Of a DNA stretch of 64,000 nucleotides, positions 24,823-36,388 are shown piece after piece. The notes under the pieces were generated by a model. It searched no databases and was not told the DNA's origin. It was given only the letters and a program-made list of their open reading frames with translations. The stretch covers positions 558,001 through 622,000 of the forward strand of contig JAEMGR010000001.1 of assembly GCA_016458225.1 (NCBI GenBank), written 5' to 3'. The position numbers were made by a program, and so were the translations under genes. This DNA is from Myxococcaceae bacterium JPH2. Lineage in GTDB: Bacteria; Myxococcota; Myxococcia; Myxococcales; Myxococcaceae. How positions within the stretch are numbered: the stretch's first letter is position 1; each line of letters starts with the position of its first letter.

Positions 24823-26433
24823 ATGGCGCCTCCCAGGATGGCTCCCGTGTCCGTCCCGCCCGCCGAGTACCGGCTGCTCGAAGGCCTCCCCCTGCCCACC
24901 GCCGTCGTGCGAGAGGAGCGGGTGGTGTACGCCAACCCCGCGCTCACCTCGCTGCTCGGGCCCGGAGCGAGCCCGCCGAGCGCGCCCGCGGAGCTGCTGA
25001 CCCGGCTGCTCGCCCCGGGGCAGGGTCCGGTGAACCCCTCCCGTGCGCCGCTGTACCCGGAGCCACCCCTCTGGCTCAGGGTGCGCGCGACCCACGAGCC
25101 CGAACACGTCCGAGGCCTGCGCCGACTGCCGGGAATCACGCCAGACGAGCACGTGCTGATGTTGCTCGACGCGGAGGGCGAAGACGCGGTGCTGCGGCTG
25201 AGCGAGGCGCTCGCGATGGCGGCCTCGGAGATGCTGCGCTGCCGGGACGAACACGCGGTGCTCGAGCTGGCGGCGGAGGCGGTGCACCGGCAGGGCTTCC
25301 ATGTGTCCTTCATGCTGCTGGACGGTGACTCGCTCCGGCACGGCCCCATGCGCCAGGACGCGGACACGGTGGCCGCCGCCGAGCGGCTGTACGGCAAGGC
25401 CATGTCCGAGGTGCGCTTCTCCCGCGCCAGCATGCCGCACCTGGAAGCAGTGCTCGCCCAGCGACGGGCCCTGTTCCATCCGGACCTGTTCGAGGTCGTG
25501 CGCCGACTGCACGCGCCCGAGGTGGCCTCGCTCATCGTGCGGACCTATCCCCCGGGAACGCGCGGGCTGGACGCCCCCATCTTCGTGGGCGGCGAGCCCT
25601 ACGGCATCTTCTCCGCGCAGGGCCTGACGCTCACGCCCGCGGGCGCGGGCACGCTGGAACTCTTCGCGCAGCTCGTGGGAGGCGCGTTGGAGAACGTGCG
25701 CCACCACCGCGACACGGAGGCGCGGCTCGGCGAGCTGTCCCGCCTCCAGGAAGAGCTGGTCGCACGCGAGCGGCTCACGGTGCTGGGCGAAGCCGCGGGC
25801 GTGGTGGCGCATGAGGTGCGCAACCCACTGGGCGCCATCCTCAACGCGGTGGCGGTGCTCAAGCGCGAGTCGCGACTGGGCACGGCCGGCGTCTCCGCCG
25901 TGGAGATGCTGGAGGAAGAGGCCATCCGGCTGGAGGACATCGTCCGGGACCTCCTGGACGTGGTGCGCCCGCTGGAGCCACGCCCGCGTCCGCTGCACCT
26001 GGGCGAGCTGGTGCGCCGCGCGCTCGGATTGCTTCGCGAGCGCCCGAGCGCCGCGAGTCCTCCCGTCGAGGTGAGCGAGGACGAGGACCTGCCGCTGCTT
26101 CAGGCGGACGAGACGCTGCTCCAGCTCGCGGTCACCCACTTGCTGCGCAATGCGCTGCAAGCCGCACCGGAACCCGGCGCGGTGCGCGTGCAGGTGACGC
26201 GCGTGCCCGAGGGCGTCTCGTTGAGCGTGGAGGACACGGGCGCGGGCATTCCAGGCGTGGATCCGCAGCGCGTCTTCGAGCCCTTCTTCCTCACCCGCGC
26301 CAATGGCCGAGGCCTGGGCCTGGCCATCGTCCGACGCGTGGTGCTCGCGCACGGAGGGCAGGTGCGCGCGGGCTCGAAGCCCGAGGGAGGCGCCCGCTTC
26401 GAGCTGGTCCTCCCCCTGGAGCCGCGCGCCTGA
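24823..26433 (+). CDS. Soluble sensor histidine kinase (GAF-like sensor, HisKA, HATPase)
   Basis: 536 residues if ATG at 24823 is used; ATG 24838 or GTG 24847 are close alternatives. No TM segment. Residues 15-120 look like a PAS-type domain (LLEGLPLPTAVVREERVVYA), and residues 135-300 like a GAF-type domain. The H-box is AAGVVAHEVRNPLGAIL, with His330. N-box HLLRNALQAAPE, G1 VEDTGAGIPG, F-box FEPFFLTR and G2 GRGLGLAIVRRV complete the ATP-binding domain. This layout is like NtrB/PAS-GAF cytoplasmic kinases that phosphorylate separate receivers. The nearest receiver is at 23134-23508. Confidence 0.9.
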   Translation: MAPPRMAPVSVPPAEYRLLEGLPLPTAVVREERVVYANPALTSLLGPGASPPSAPAELLTRLLAPGQGPVNPSRAPLYPEPPLWLRVRATHEPEHVRGLRRLPGITPDEHVLMLLDAEGEDAVLRLSEALAMAASEMLRCRDEHAVLELAAEAVHRQGFHVSFMLLDGDSLRHGPMRQDADTVAAAERLYGKAMSEVRFSRASMPHLEAVLAQRRALFHPDLFEVVRRLHAPEVASLIVRTYPPGTRGLDAPIFVGGEPYGIFSAQGLTLTPAGAGTLELFAQLVGGALENVRHHRDTEARLGELSRLQEELVARERLTVLGEAAGVVAHEVRNPLGAILNAVAVLKRESRLGTAGVSAVEMLEEEAIRLEDIVRDLLDVVRPLEPRPRPLHLGELVRRALGLLRERPSAASPPVEVSEDEDLPLLQADETLLQLAVTHLLRNALQAAPEPGAVRVQVTRVPEGVSLSVEDTGAGIPGVDPQRVFEPFFLTRANGRGLGLAIVRRVVLAHGGQVRAGSKPEGGARFELVLPLEPRA

Positions 26434-26434
26434 C

Positions 26435-27583
26435 TCAGGGCGTGGCGAGCAGCAGCCGGCAGCGCAGTCCACCGTTGCGCACCGGCAGGCTCTTCGCGCC
26501 GTCCAGCCCGAGCTGCCCCACCAGCTTCGCGTCCTCCGGGACGATGAGCGCCACACGCCATCCCCGGAACGACCGACGCAGCGTCGCGCCCAGCGCGCGA
26601 TAGAGGCCCGGCAGGTCGTCGGCCTCGCCCACGCGCTTGCCATACGGCGGGTTCGCCACCACGAAGCCCGGCCCTGTCGCCGGCGTGGCCAAGGTTCGCA
26701 GGTCGTGCCGCTCCAGCGTCAGCGTCACGCCCGCGCGCCGCGCGTTGCGCCTCGCCGTCCCCAGCGCTCCCGCGTTGAGGTCAAAGCCCAGCAGCGGCGC
26801 ACGCGGCGCCTCCAGTGCCTCGGCCTCGGCCTTCGCGCGACGCTCCGTCCACGCGCGCGCATCGAAGCTCGGGAAGGACTCGAACGCGAACGTCCGGCCG
26901 AGCCCTGGCGCGCGGCGCATGGACATCCACGCGCCCTCCACCAGGAACGTGCCCGAGCCGCACATTGGATCCACCAGGGGCTCCGCGCCCGTGTAGCCCG
27001 CCAGTCGCAGGATGCCGGCCGCGAGCGTCTCGCGCAGGGGCGCCCGGCTCACCTCCTGACGGTAGCCTCGGCGATAGAGCGACTCGCCACTGGTGTCCAC
27101 GCTCACGGTGAACGACTCGCCGTCCACGCGCACGAGCATCGTGAGGCCCGGGCTCGACTCATCGTCCAGCGGACCCGCTTGCTCCACCGTGCGCAGCCGC
27201 CAGGCGCGCGCGGCGGCGGACAGCACCGTGCCCGCCCCAGGCACGCCGGTACGATGCAGCGTCACGGACATCCGAGGCGGCGCGCCCCCCGCGGCCCACA
27301 CCCGCGACAGCGGCAGCGCGGCCAGCCCATTCTCCAGCGCCGCTTCGTCGGACGCGCGAAAGGTGCCCAGGCGAAGCAACACGCGGCTCGCCGTGCGCAG
27401 TCGCAGGTTGGCCTCTTGATGCAGCCCCGGCGCGCCCTCCAACTCCACGCCGCCCTCCACCGCGCGCGGAGCGAAGCCCAGCTCCCGAGCCTCGCCCTCC
27501 AACGCGGGCTCCAGGCCCGGCAGCGCTGACACATAGACGCGCTCGGCGCCGCGCGTGTCTCGACCTCTCATGGGAGTGTCCAC
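26435..27583 (-). CDS. THUMP-domain RNA methyltransferase (RlmL N-terminal/UPF0020-like)
   Basis: 382 residues from GTG at 27583, or ATG 12 nt in. Residues 15-150 hold the ferredoxin-like and THUMP region (ERVYVSALPGLEPALEGEA). Residues 175-382 hold the UPF0020 methyltransferase: VDPMCGSGTFLVEGAWMS is the SAM loop, FDLNAGALGTARRNARRAGV the second motif and VVANPPYGKRVGE the catalytic NPPY. RlmL-type proteins make N2-methylguanosine in 23S rRNA. This protein lacks the second (RlmK) half of E. coli RlmL, which is common. It is one base after the RhtA-like gene and probably translated by coupling. Confidence 0.9.
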   Translation of the reverse strand: MDTPMRGRDTRGAERVYVSALPGLEPALEGEARELGFAPRAVEGGVELEGAPGLHQEANLRLRTASRVLLRLGTFRASDEAALENGLAALPLSRVWAAGGAPPRMSVTLHRTGVPGAGTVLSAAARAWRLRTVEQAGPLDDESSPGLTMLVRVDGESFTVSVDTSGESLYRRGYRQEVSRAPLRETLAAGILRLAGYTGAEPLVDPMCGSGTFLVEGAWMSMRRAPGLGRTFAFESFPSFDARAWTERRAKAEAEALEAPRAPLLGFDLNAGALGTARRNARRAGVTLTLERHDLRTLATPATGPGFVVANPPYGKRVGEADDLPGLYRALGATLRRSFRGWRVALIVPEDAKLVGQLGLDGAKSLPVRNGGLRCRLLLATP

Positions 27584-27584
27584 G

Positions 27585-28472
27585 TCAGGCCTCGACCGGG
27601 GCCGGAGCCCGGGGAGCGGTGAGGGCGGAGCCCGCGGACGCCGCGCTCACGCACAGCACCGCGAGCCACTGCACGACGGACAACCGCTCCCGCAGGAAGA
27701 GCAGGCCCGCGAGGGCCGCGACCGCCGGCTCCAAGCTCATCAAGATGCCAAAGGTCCGGCTGGGCAGCACCCGCAGCGCCGTCATCTCCAGCGAGTACGG
27801 CAGCGCGCTCGACAGCACCGCCACCCCCAGGCCCGCCGCGAACAGCCCCGGCGTCAGCCGAGACACCACGCCCCCCGCCAAGGCCACTGGCAGCACCGTC
27901 AGCGCCGCGAACGTCATGCCGATGGCCACGCCCTGCCCTCCGGAGAACAGGCGCGACACGCGGCCTCCCGTCACGATGTACGCCCCCCAGCACGCGGCGG
28001 CGACGAGCGCGAGCAGCACGCCCATGAGGTCCAACGCGCCCTCCCCCTGCTTCCACGGCACCAGCAATCCAATGCCCACCGCCGCGAGCAAGACCCACAG
28101 GAAGTCCGACGCGCGCCGCGAGCCGAACACCGCCACGGCCAACGGCCCCAGGAACTCCACCGTGACGCACAGCCCCAACGGGATGCGTTGCAGCGCCAGG
28201 TAGAACGAGAGGTTCATCCCGCCCAGCAGCACGCCATACGGAATGACGGCCAGCCACTGCGCGCGCGTGAGCGTTCGGAACGAGGGCCGGAAGACGGCCA
28301 GCAGCACCAGCGCGGCCAACGAGATGCGCAGGCCCGAGGTGCCCGCCGCACCCAGCGCGGGGAACAACTCCTTGGCGACCGCCGCGCCTCCCTGCACGCT
28401 GATGACCGCGAGCAACACCGCGGGGATGGGGGACAGGGTTCGAGGCGAACGGGCGGCGGGCACGGCGGTCAT
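27585..28472 (-). CDS. EamA/DMT transporter, RhtA-like threonine/homoserine exporter
   Basis: 295 residues, about ten TM segments in two EamA repeats. The first part (SVQGGAAVAKELFPALGAAG, then SGLRISLAALVLL) resembles E. coli RhtA rather than generic DMT proteins; LPYSLEMTALRVLPSRTFGI and SLEPAVAALAGLLFL are the second-repeat signature of the same group. RhtA exports threonine and homoserine from the cytoplasm. Substrate here is by resemblance only. It precedes the rRNA methyltransferase gene by one base. Confidence 0.87.
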   Translation of the reverse strand: MTAVPAARSPRTLSPIPAVLLAVISVQGGAAVAKELFPALGAAGTSGLRISLAALVLLAVFRPSFRTLTRAQWLAVIPYGVLLGGMNLSFYLALQRIPLGLCVTVEFLGPLAVAVFGSRRASDFLWVLLAAVGIGLLVPWKQGEGALDLMGVLLALVAAACWGAYIVTGGRVSRLFSGGQGVAIGMTFAALTVLPVALAGGVVSRLTPGLFAAGLGVAVLSSALPYSLEMTALRVLPSRTFGILMSLEPAVAALAGLLFLRERLSVVQWLAVLCVSAASAGSALTAPRAPAPVEA

Positions 28473-28544
28473 TCCCGCTACGCTAACCGCACGCCGTCCG
28501 GGTTGCTCCAGGGAAGCACGCCTCGCGCTGGCCGTGCGGGCCGC

Positions 28545-29300
28545 TCACCCCGGCAGCGGGGCCAGGGGAGCCTCCCGGACCAAGGGCGCCTCGGCGGGCT
28601 CGGACACGGTGGCATAGACGCCTCGGTAGGCGGGCGGCAGCAGCTCCGCCACGCGGCGCATCATCGCGTCCACCAGCGCCTGCCGAGGGTCCGCGGCGCC
28701 GAGCGTCTCCGGCTCCAGGTCCTCCACGCGGAAGGGCTGCCCCACGTGCACCGTGACGTGCGCTCGGTGCACGTGCTCGCCGCCCATGTCCGTGTCGTTG
28801 ATGGGCATCAGCTTCTCGGTGCCCTCCAGCGCCACCGGCACCACGGGCACTCCCGCGCGCTTGGCGATGAGCGCCACGCCCTTCTTCGCCTCGCAGAGCG
28901 CGCCCGTGCGGCTGCGGCCTCCCTCCGGGAAGATGAGGACGGACTCACCCTTCTTCAGCGTGTCCACCGAGCGCCGCAGCGCCTCGATGTCCGGCGAGTT
29001 GGGCTTGATGCAGATGGTGTCCATCGACTCGGTGGCCAGCCGCGTCATCACCGTGCCCTGCAACTTCACGCCCGCGAGGAAGACGATGTGACGCGGACGC
29101 AACGCGCGAAACAGCGTGAAGCCATCCGCGTTGGACAGGTGGTTGCAGATGAAGAGACAGGGCTCGTCGGGCAGGTTCTCCCGGCCGACCACTTCCTCGC
29201 GCGCCATCGTGGACCAGACGCAGTGCATGAGCCCGCGCACGATGCGGCGGCGGAGGCCCTCCGGCAGCAGGGACAGCACGAAAAAGAGAGCTCGTAGCAC
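28545..29300 (-). CDS. 1-acylglycerol-3-phosphate acyltransferase-like (PlsC family)
   Basis: 251 residues from GTG at 29300, with GGAAGGAG about 11 nt upstream. A short N-terminal hydrophobic helix (LRALFFVLSLLP) is followed by the acyltransferase motifs: NHLSNADGF (the HxxxxD catalytic block), FPEGGRSRTGALCEAKKG (motif III) and VPVVPVALEGTE (motif IV). Family enzymes acylate lysophosphatidate or similar at the inner membrane. The 50-residue C-terminal tail is extra. A separate main PlsC may exist, so a lipid-remodelling role is possible. It lies 72 bp upstream of the RhtA-like gene, and the two may share transcription. Confidence 0.88.
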   Translation of the reverse strand: MLRALFFVLSLLPEGLRRRIVRGLMHCVWSTMAREEVVGRENLPDEPCLFICNHLSNADGFTLFRALRPRHIVFLAGVKLQGTVMTRLATESMDTICIKPNSPDIEALRRSVDTLKKGESVLIFPEGGRSRTGALCEAKKGVALIAKRAGVPVVPVALEGTEKLMPINDTDMGGEHVHRAHVTVHVGQPFRVEDLEPETLGAADPRQALVDAMMRRVAELLPPAYRGVYATVSEPAEAPLVREAPLAPLPG

Positions 29301-29560
29301 GCGCCTGGAAACTCCTTCCTCTCCAGATGTAGTCCCGCCCCAGGGTCCAGGTCAGTGAGTGACGCGGAACCCTTCGCCGCTCGCAGGCCATGCCGTCATG
29401 CAGCCAACGCTTCGAGCCATCCTGGGGGGCGAACGCGAATCATGTCTCATACCGCTGTCACGCCACTGTCAGCCCGCGCCGGAGCCCCGCCTGTCCACCG
29501 GCCGCAAGCTCGAACGCAACGGCGTCGGCACGGCACCCCGGGTTGGGTTATGGGGGGGCC

Positions 29561-30448
29561 ATGAGTGTCGAAGCCGCCCCCGCCCGCGCGAAGAAGCCCG
29601 TGGAATACGAGGCCACCGTCACCGAGGTGCGTCGTGACACGCACGACACCGTGACGCTCTTCCTCGACCTCGAAGGTGCGCCCCGGGATTACAAGGCCGG
29701 ACAGTTCCTCAACATCGACCCGCACCAGTTCCCGGCCCTCGCTCGGCTGTGCGCCTACCTCCAGGAGCACAAGGGCAGACGCGAGCCCATCCGCTCGTAC
29801 TCGCTCGCGTCGGCGCCCCACGAGTCTCGCCTGGCCATCACGGTGAAGGACGAGGAGTTCATCCCGGGCCTCACCCAGTACCCGCCCCTCTTGTCGCCCT
29901 ACCTCGTGCACGGCCACCTCGTGGGCACGCGCATGAAGGTGACGGGGTTCCTGGGACCCTATGTCCTGCCGGACGACGTGACCGAGCGGACGGATCATCT
30001 CGTCCATCTGGTGGCGGGCTCGGGCGCCGTGCCCAACTTCTCCATCCTCAAGGACGCGCTGCATCGCGGGCTGCCGCTGCGTCACACGTTCCTGTTCTCC
30101 AACAAGACGTGGGGCGACATCCTCTATCGCGAGGAGCTGGCCGCCCTGGAGCGCGCCCACCCGGAGCGCCTGCGCGTGGTGCACACGCTCACGCGCGAGA
30201 CGGACGCGTCACACTTCGGCCCCGCCGTGCGCAAGGGACGCGTGGGACAGGCGCTCCTCGAGGAGCTGCTGCCGGACTTCGAGACGTGCCTCGTCTACGC
30301 GTGCGGCCCCGCCATCACCCCGTGGGACCGCCGCAAGGCGCTGGAGACGCGCACGCCCGCGACGCCGCGCTTCATCGAGGCGGTGCTGGGCCACCTCCAC
30401 GCGCTCGGCATCCCGGACAAGCGAATCAAGCGGGAGACGTACGGGTAG
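29561..30448 (+). CDS. FAD/NAD(P)-binding oxidoreductase (ferredoxin reductase-like)
   Basis: 295 residues from ATG at 29561, with a G-rich site upstream. FNR fold: RSYSLASAPHESRLAITVK carries the FAD motif (RxYS), LVAGSGAVPNFSILKDAL the NAD(P) motif, and VYACGPAIT the C-terminal CGP. Unlike PaaE/VanB-type reductases there is no C-terminal 2Fe-2S ferredoxin domain, so electrons must go to a separate partner, unknown here. Its 3' end overlaps the convergent methyltransferase gene by 23 bp. The 260-bp gap before it holds the promoters of this gene and the acyltransferase and no convincing gene. Confidence 0.85.
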   Translation: MSVEAAPARAKKPVEYEATVTEVRRDTHDTVTLFLDLEGAPRDYKAGQFLNIDPHQFPALARLCAYLQEHKGRREPIRSYSLASAPHESRLAITVKDEEFIPGLTQYPPLLSPYLVHGHLVGTRMKVTGFLGPYVLPDDVTERTDHLVHLVAGSGAVPNFSILKDALHRGLPLRHTFLFSNKTWGDILYREELAALERAHPERLRVVHTLTRETDASHFGPAVRKGRVGQALLEELLPDFETCLVYACGPAITPWDRRKALETRTPATPRFIEAVLGHLHALGIPDKRIKRETYG

Positions 30449-31289
30449 GCGCGTCCTCGGGCTCAGGCTCCGACGTCACCTCGGCACCGGGACGCGCCGT
30501 GGGCGTCACGCCCAGCAGGCGCGTCAGCTTGGGCTGCACGCCCACCTCGGCCAGGAGCGCCTCCAACTGCACGCGGGCCCGGCGGTTCTCCCGGTGCACG
30601 CGCCGGCCGAGGATGAGCTCGTTCTTCAGCGAGTGCTCCCAGCCCGTCAGCTCCGTCACCGTCACCTGGTAGCCGAACGCCTCCAGCGTCAACGCGCGGA
30701 TGACGTTGGTGATGTGCGAGCCGAACTCGCGACGGTGCCACGGGTGCTGGTACAGCAGGGACATGGTGCCCGGCCCCTGCGGGCGCTGTGACTTGAGCTG
30801 CGCGGCCACCTCGGCCTGGCAGCATGGCACCACCGCGACGTGGTCCGCGCCGTGACGGATGGCCGCCACCAGCGCGTCATCCGTCGCCGTGTCGCACGCG
30901 TGCAGCGCCAGCATCACGTGGATGCGCTCCGGATAATCGGCCGCGTCCAGGTGCGCCGTCTGGAAGCGCATGCGCTCGAAGCCCAGCCGCGCCGCGCGCT
31001 CCTTCGCGCGCTCCGTCAGCTCGGGCCGCCCCTCGATGGACAGCAGCGCGCCGTCCGCCGCGCCCTTGAGGAACAGCTCGTACAGCACGAAGCCGAGGTA
31101 GGCGTTGCCGCTGCCGGCGTCCACCACCAGCGGGCTCGGGTGGCGCGCCTGCACCTCCTCCATCGCCGGACGCAGCAAGCCCATCAGGTGGTTGACCTGC
31201 TTGAGCTTGCGCAGCGCATCCGCGTTGAGGTTGCCCTCGCGCGTGAGCAGGTGCAGCTCGCGCAAGAGCGCGGGGGACTGGTCCGGCAA
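30426..31289 (-). CDS. SAM-dependent methyltransferase of the METTL25/GSTCD-like type
   Basis: 287 residues if TTG at 31287-31289 is the start. The frame stays coding-like for about 14 codons further upstream, without an ATG or GTG, so the true start may lie there. SAM loop VVDAGSGNAYLGFVLYE; then LALHACDTATDDALVAAI and AVVPCCQAEVA, the HACD and PCC motifs shared with METTL25/RRNAD1 and GSTCD-type methyltransferases, some of which may act on RNA. It follows the NifU-type gene by 38 bp on the same strand and overlaps the convergent oxidoreductase by 23 bp. Confidence 0.8.
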   Translation of the reverse strand: MPDQSPALLRELHLLTREGNLNADALRKLKQVNHLMGLLRPAMEEVQARHPSPLVVDAGSGNAYLGFVLYELFLKGAADGALLSIEGRPELTERAKERAARLGFERMRFQTAHLDAADYPERIHVMLALHACDTATDDALVAAIRHGADHVAVVPCCQAEVAAQLKSQRPQGPGTMSLLYQHPWHRREFGSHITNVIRALTLEAFGYQVTVTELTGWEHSLKNELILGRRVHRENRRARVQLEALLAEVGVQPKLTRLLGVTPTARPGAEVTSEPEPEDAPTRTSPA

Positions 31290-31327
31290 CAGCTCCCGCC
31301 GGACCTGGGGGGCTTTGACGTTGCGTC

Positions 31328-31888
31328 TCAGACGGACACCACTTCATTGACCTCGGGAATGATCTCCCGCAGGCGGGACTCGATGCCCATCTTCAGCGTC
31401 GCCGTGGACGACGGGCAGCCCGCGCACGAGCCCTTCATGTGCAGGTAGACGACGCCGTCCTCGAAGCGGTCCAGGGTGATGTCGCCACCGTCCTGCGCCA
31501 CCGCGGGGCGGATCTCGCTGTCGAGGATGTCCTGGATGCGCGACACCACCGAGCCATCCCCGGTCGACTGCTGCCGCGACGCCGCCACCGCCGCCTCGTC
31601 CACCACCGGCTCATTGGACTCCAGGTGGGAGTCCAGCGTCGCCATCACCGAGTCGTTCAACTCGTCCCACTCACCCTCGTCGCCCTTGGTGACGGTGACG
31701 AAGTTCGTTCCGACCATCACCGCCGTGACGCCGCGGATGTCCATCAGCTTGCGCGCCAGCGGCGACTTGGCCTGTGCGTCGTCCTTGCTGGTGATGTTCA
31801 CCGCGCCAGAGCCCAGCAGGCGCCGGTCGACGACGTACTTGAGCGTGCTGGGATTGGGGGTCCACTCGAGCTGGATGTTCACCGACAT
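31328..31888 (-). CDS. NifU/NfuA-type Fe-S scaffold protein
   Basis: 186 residues. The N-terminal half (IQLEWTPNPSTLKYVVDRRL) is the Nfu N-terminal (virus-like) domain, with SPLARKLMDIRGVTAVMVG. The C-terminal half is the NifU domain: RPAVAQDGGDITLDRFEDG and the cluster-binding CxxC in MKGSCAGCPSSTATLKMG. Such proteins carry [4Fe-4S] clusters to apo-targets in the cytoplasm. A strong ribosome site AGGAG lies 7-8 nt upstream. It heads a likely two-gene operon with the methyltransferase. Confidence 0.92.
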   Translation of the reverse strand: MSVNIQLEWTPNPSTLKYVVDRRLLGSGAVNITSKDDAQAKSPLARKLMDIRGVTAVMVGTNFVTVTKGDEGEWDELNDSVMATLDSHLESNEPVVDEAAVAASRQQSTGDGSVVSRIQDILDSEIRPAVAQDGGDITLDRFEDGVVYLHMKGSCAGCPSSTATLKMGIESRLREIIPEVNEVVSV

Positions 31889-32041
31889 GAAAAGTCTCCT
31901 GGTTCCATTCCTCTAAGACGCTCGCGGCCCCATAGCAACCCGAGTGGCCGGCAGGCAAACGGACTCCTGCTCCTTCCTCCCGGTGTCGCCCTGTCCGCCC
32001 GTGCGCTGGTGGACGCGCCGCGCCACTGCTACATCGGCGGG

Positions 32042-32482
32042 ATGCCCTACCCTCCGCGTCTCGCCCACCTCGCCACCCGCGCCGTGGTGGTGGCGAAGCT
32101 CGCCCCCACCTTCGCCACCGCGCACAACATCGACGACGAGGAGGCGGCGCAGCGGCTGTCCTCCGCGCTCGCCGGGCGCCTGCTGCCCGCGCTGCTGGAC
32201 TCCGCCTGGTCCGCCATGCGCGGCACCGCGAAGCGCCTCAACGACGACGGCCTCCTGGAGAAGGTCGCCGCCACGCTGGGCGACCGGCCGATGCGCCCCG
32301 GCCGCGTCGCGACCCTGTCTCCCGCCTGGAGCGCCTTCCTCGTGGTGGCGGACCTGGAAGCGGGCACCGCCAGCGAGGCCGCGCGCCGGGTCATGGAGAC
32401 CGACGCGGGGCGCCAGCGCGCCGACGACGGACTCGCGGAGGCGGGACGATTCCTCGCCAAGGAGTTGACGCGCGGGAAGTAG
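32042..32482 (+). CDS. Hypothetical protein, helical (146 aa)
   Basis: 146 residues from ATG at 32042, preceded by CGGCGGG. No known domain recognised. The protein appears all-helical, with an alanine- and leucine-rich core (ATRAVVVAKLAPTFATAHNI, LAGRLLPALLDSAWSAMRGT) and a C-terminal charged stretch (DDGLAEAGRFLAKELTRGK). No signal peptide. Codon bias agrees with the neighbours. It is divergent from the NifU-type gene across 153 bp and precedes the GNAT gene by 76 bp. Confidence 0.6.
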   Translation: MPYPPRLAHLATRAVVVAKLAPTFATAHNIDDEEAAQRLSSALAGRLLPALLDSAWSAMRGTAKRLNDDGLLEKVAATLGDRPMRPGRVATLSPAWSAFLVVADLEAGTASEAARRVMETDAGRQRADDGLAEAGRFLAKELTRGK

Positions 32483-32558
32483 GGCGGGCCGGACATGGCG
32501 GGAGCACCCGGCCGTCGTTATAGGCTGGCCCCTCCCAGACCCATCTCCCTGCCCGCCG

Positions 32559-33719
32559 ATGTCGACCCCGCTGCCCACCACCCTGCGCATCCTCAAGGCC
32601 ATCACCGAGGTTCCTCGGGCGGCCTGGGATGCGCTCGTGGACGACGCGGCGGCGCCATTCTTGGAGTGGGCCTTCCTCGCCGCGCTGGAGGAGAGCGGCT
32701 GCGCGGTGCCCGAGCGCGGCTGGCACCCGCGCCACCTCACCTTGTGGCGAGGCTCGCGGCTGGTGGCCGCCGCGCCCGCCTATCTCAAGGACGACAGCCA
32801 GGGTGAGTTCGTCTTCGACGGCCCCTGGGCCACCGCCGCCGAGCGCGCGGGCCTCGACTACTACCCCAAGCTGGTCCTGGCCGTGCCCTTCACGCCCGCC
32901 ACCGGGCGCCGCGTGCTCGTGGCCCCGGGCGAGGACCGCGCCAGCCGCGAGGCCGAGCTGTACGGCGCCGCGCTGGAGTACGCCCGCGCCGAGCGCTTCA
33001 GCGGCGTGCATGTCCTCTTCCACACGCCCGAGGAGGCCCCCACGCTGGAGGCCCAGGGCTATGCCCTGCGCCTGGGCGTGCAGTACCAGTGGCGCAACCG
33101 GGACTATCGTTCGTTCGACGACTTCCTCGCCCGCTTCCACTCCAAGCGGCGCAACCAGGTGCGGCGCGAGGTGCGCGCCCCGGCCGCGCAAGGCATCACG
33201 CTGAGCACCCTGCGCGGGGACGCGCTGGACACCCTGGACGTGGACACCGTCTGGCGGCTGTATGTGTCCACGGTGGACCGCTATCCGTGGGGCGTGCGCT
33301 ACCTCACCCCGGACTTCTTCGCCCGGCTGCTGCGGGACTTTCGGCACCGCTGTGAGTTCGTGGAGGCGCGGCGGGATGGAAACCGGGTGGCCGGCGCGTT
33401 CAACCTCATTGGCCCGCGCGCGCTCTTCGGACGCTACTGGGGCTGCTTCGAGGAGCACCCGTTCCTGCACTTCAACGTCTGTCTGTACCATCCGGTGGAG
33501 GACGCCATCGCCCGGGGACTGGAGCGCTTCGAACCCGGGGCCGGCGGTGAGCACAAGCTGACGCGCGGCTTCGAGCCCCAGCTCACATACAGTGCACACC
33601 TGCTCCTCCACCCCGGCCTGGACCGGGCGGTGCGCGGCCTGCTGGCCCACGAGCGAGCAGCCGTCCAGGGAGGCCTGCCCCAGTGGTGGGCCGAGACAGG
33701 TTTCAAGGAGCGGGCCTGA
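32559..33719 (+). CDS. GNAT-fold acyltransferase (FemAB-like, DUF482/COG3146)
   Basis: 386 residues. The sequence fits COG3146 GNAT proteins: PFLEWAFLAALEESGCAVPE near residue 30, YYPKLVLAVPFTPATGRRVL, the long RFHSKRRNQVRREVRAPAAQ helix and the C-terminal YWGCFEEHPFLHFNVCLYHP with GAGGEHKLTRGFEP. Family members are related to FemAB-type peptidyl or aminoacyl transferases; substrates are mostly unknown. It precedes clpS by 42 bp and may be co-transcribed with clpSA. Confidence 0.85.
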   Translation: MSTPLPTTLRILKAITEVPRAAWDALVDDAAAPFLEWAFLAALEESGCAVPERGWHPRHLTLWRGSRLVAAAPAYLKDDSQGEFVFDGPWATAAERAGLDYYPKLVLAVPFTPATGRRVLVAPGEDRASREAELYGAALEYARAERFSGVHVLFHTPEEAPTLEAQGYALRLGVQYQWRNRDYRSFDDFLARFHSKRRNQVRREVRAPAAQGITLSTLRGDALDTLDVDTVWRLYVSTVDRYPWGVRYLTPDFFARLLRDFRHRCEFVEARRDGNRVAGAFNLIGPRALFGRYWGCFEEHPFLHFNVCLYHPVEDAIARGLERFEPGAGGEHKLTRGFEPQLTYSAHLLLHPGLDRAVRGLLAHERAAVQGGLPQWWAETGFKERA

Positions 33720-33761
33720 GCAGGCTCGCGCTCGCATTCCGGTAAGGGAGTCCGCACACCC

Positions 33762-34085
33762 ATGGCGCAGAAGCACGAGAGCGACACGCACGTCGTCACG
33801 GAGACCGTTCCGAAGCAGAAGCTCAAGAAGCCCACGCTCTACAAGGTGCTCCTGCACAACGACAACTACACGACGCGCGAGTTCGTGGTGGCCGTCCTGA
33901 AGGAGGTCTTCCACAAGTCGGAGTCGGATGCCGTGCAGATCATGCTGCACATTCATTACAACGGCATCGGAGTCGCGGGCGTTTATACATTCGATGTCGC
34001 CGAGACGAAGGTCAAGACAGTGGAGGCCGCGGCGCGGGAGAACGGGTTCCCCCTGCGGCTGTCCATGGAACCCGAGGAAGGTTGA
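33762..34085 (+). CDS. clpS: ClpS adaptor protein
   Basis: 107 residues. The ClpS signature is intact: PTLYKVLLHNDNYTTREFVV (N-degron pocket region), VFHKSESDAVQIMLHIHYNG, then AGVYTFDVAETKVKTVEAA. ClpS delivers N-end rule substrates to ClpAP. The gene is 3 bp upstream of clpA, so the two form an operon, as in many proteobacteria. The N-terminal 25 residues are a variable lead (KHESDTHVVTETVP). Confidence 0.95.
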   Translation: MAQKHESDTHVVTETVPKQKLKKPTLYKVLLHNDNYTTREFVVAVLKEVFHKSESDAVQIMLHIHYNGIGVAGVYTFDVAETKVKTVEAAARENGFPLRLSMEPEEG

Positions 34086-34088
34086 ACC

Positions 34089-36365
<2,277 letters not shown>

Positions 36366-36388
36366 TCCTCCGCATCCCTGGATGCGAC

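Noticed and set aside
29355-29564. Short open frames between the acyltransferase and oxidoreductase genes
   Set aside because: Low complexity, no plausible ribosome site, overlapping frames on both strands; the region fits a divergent promoter.
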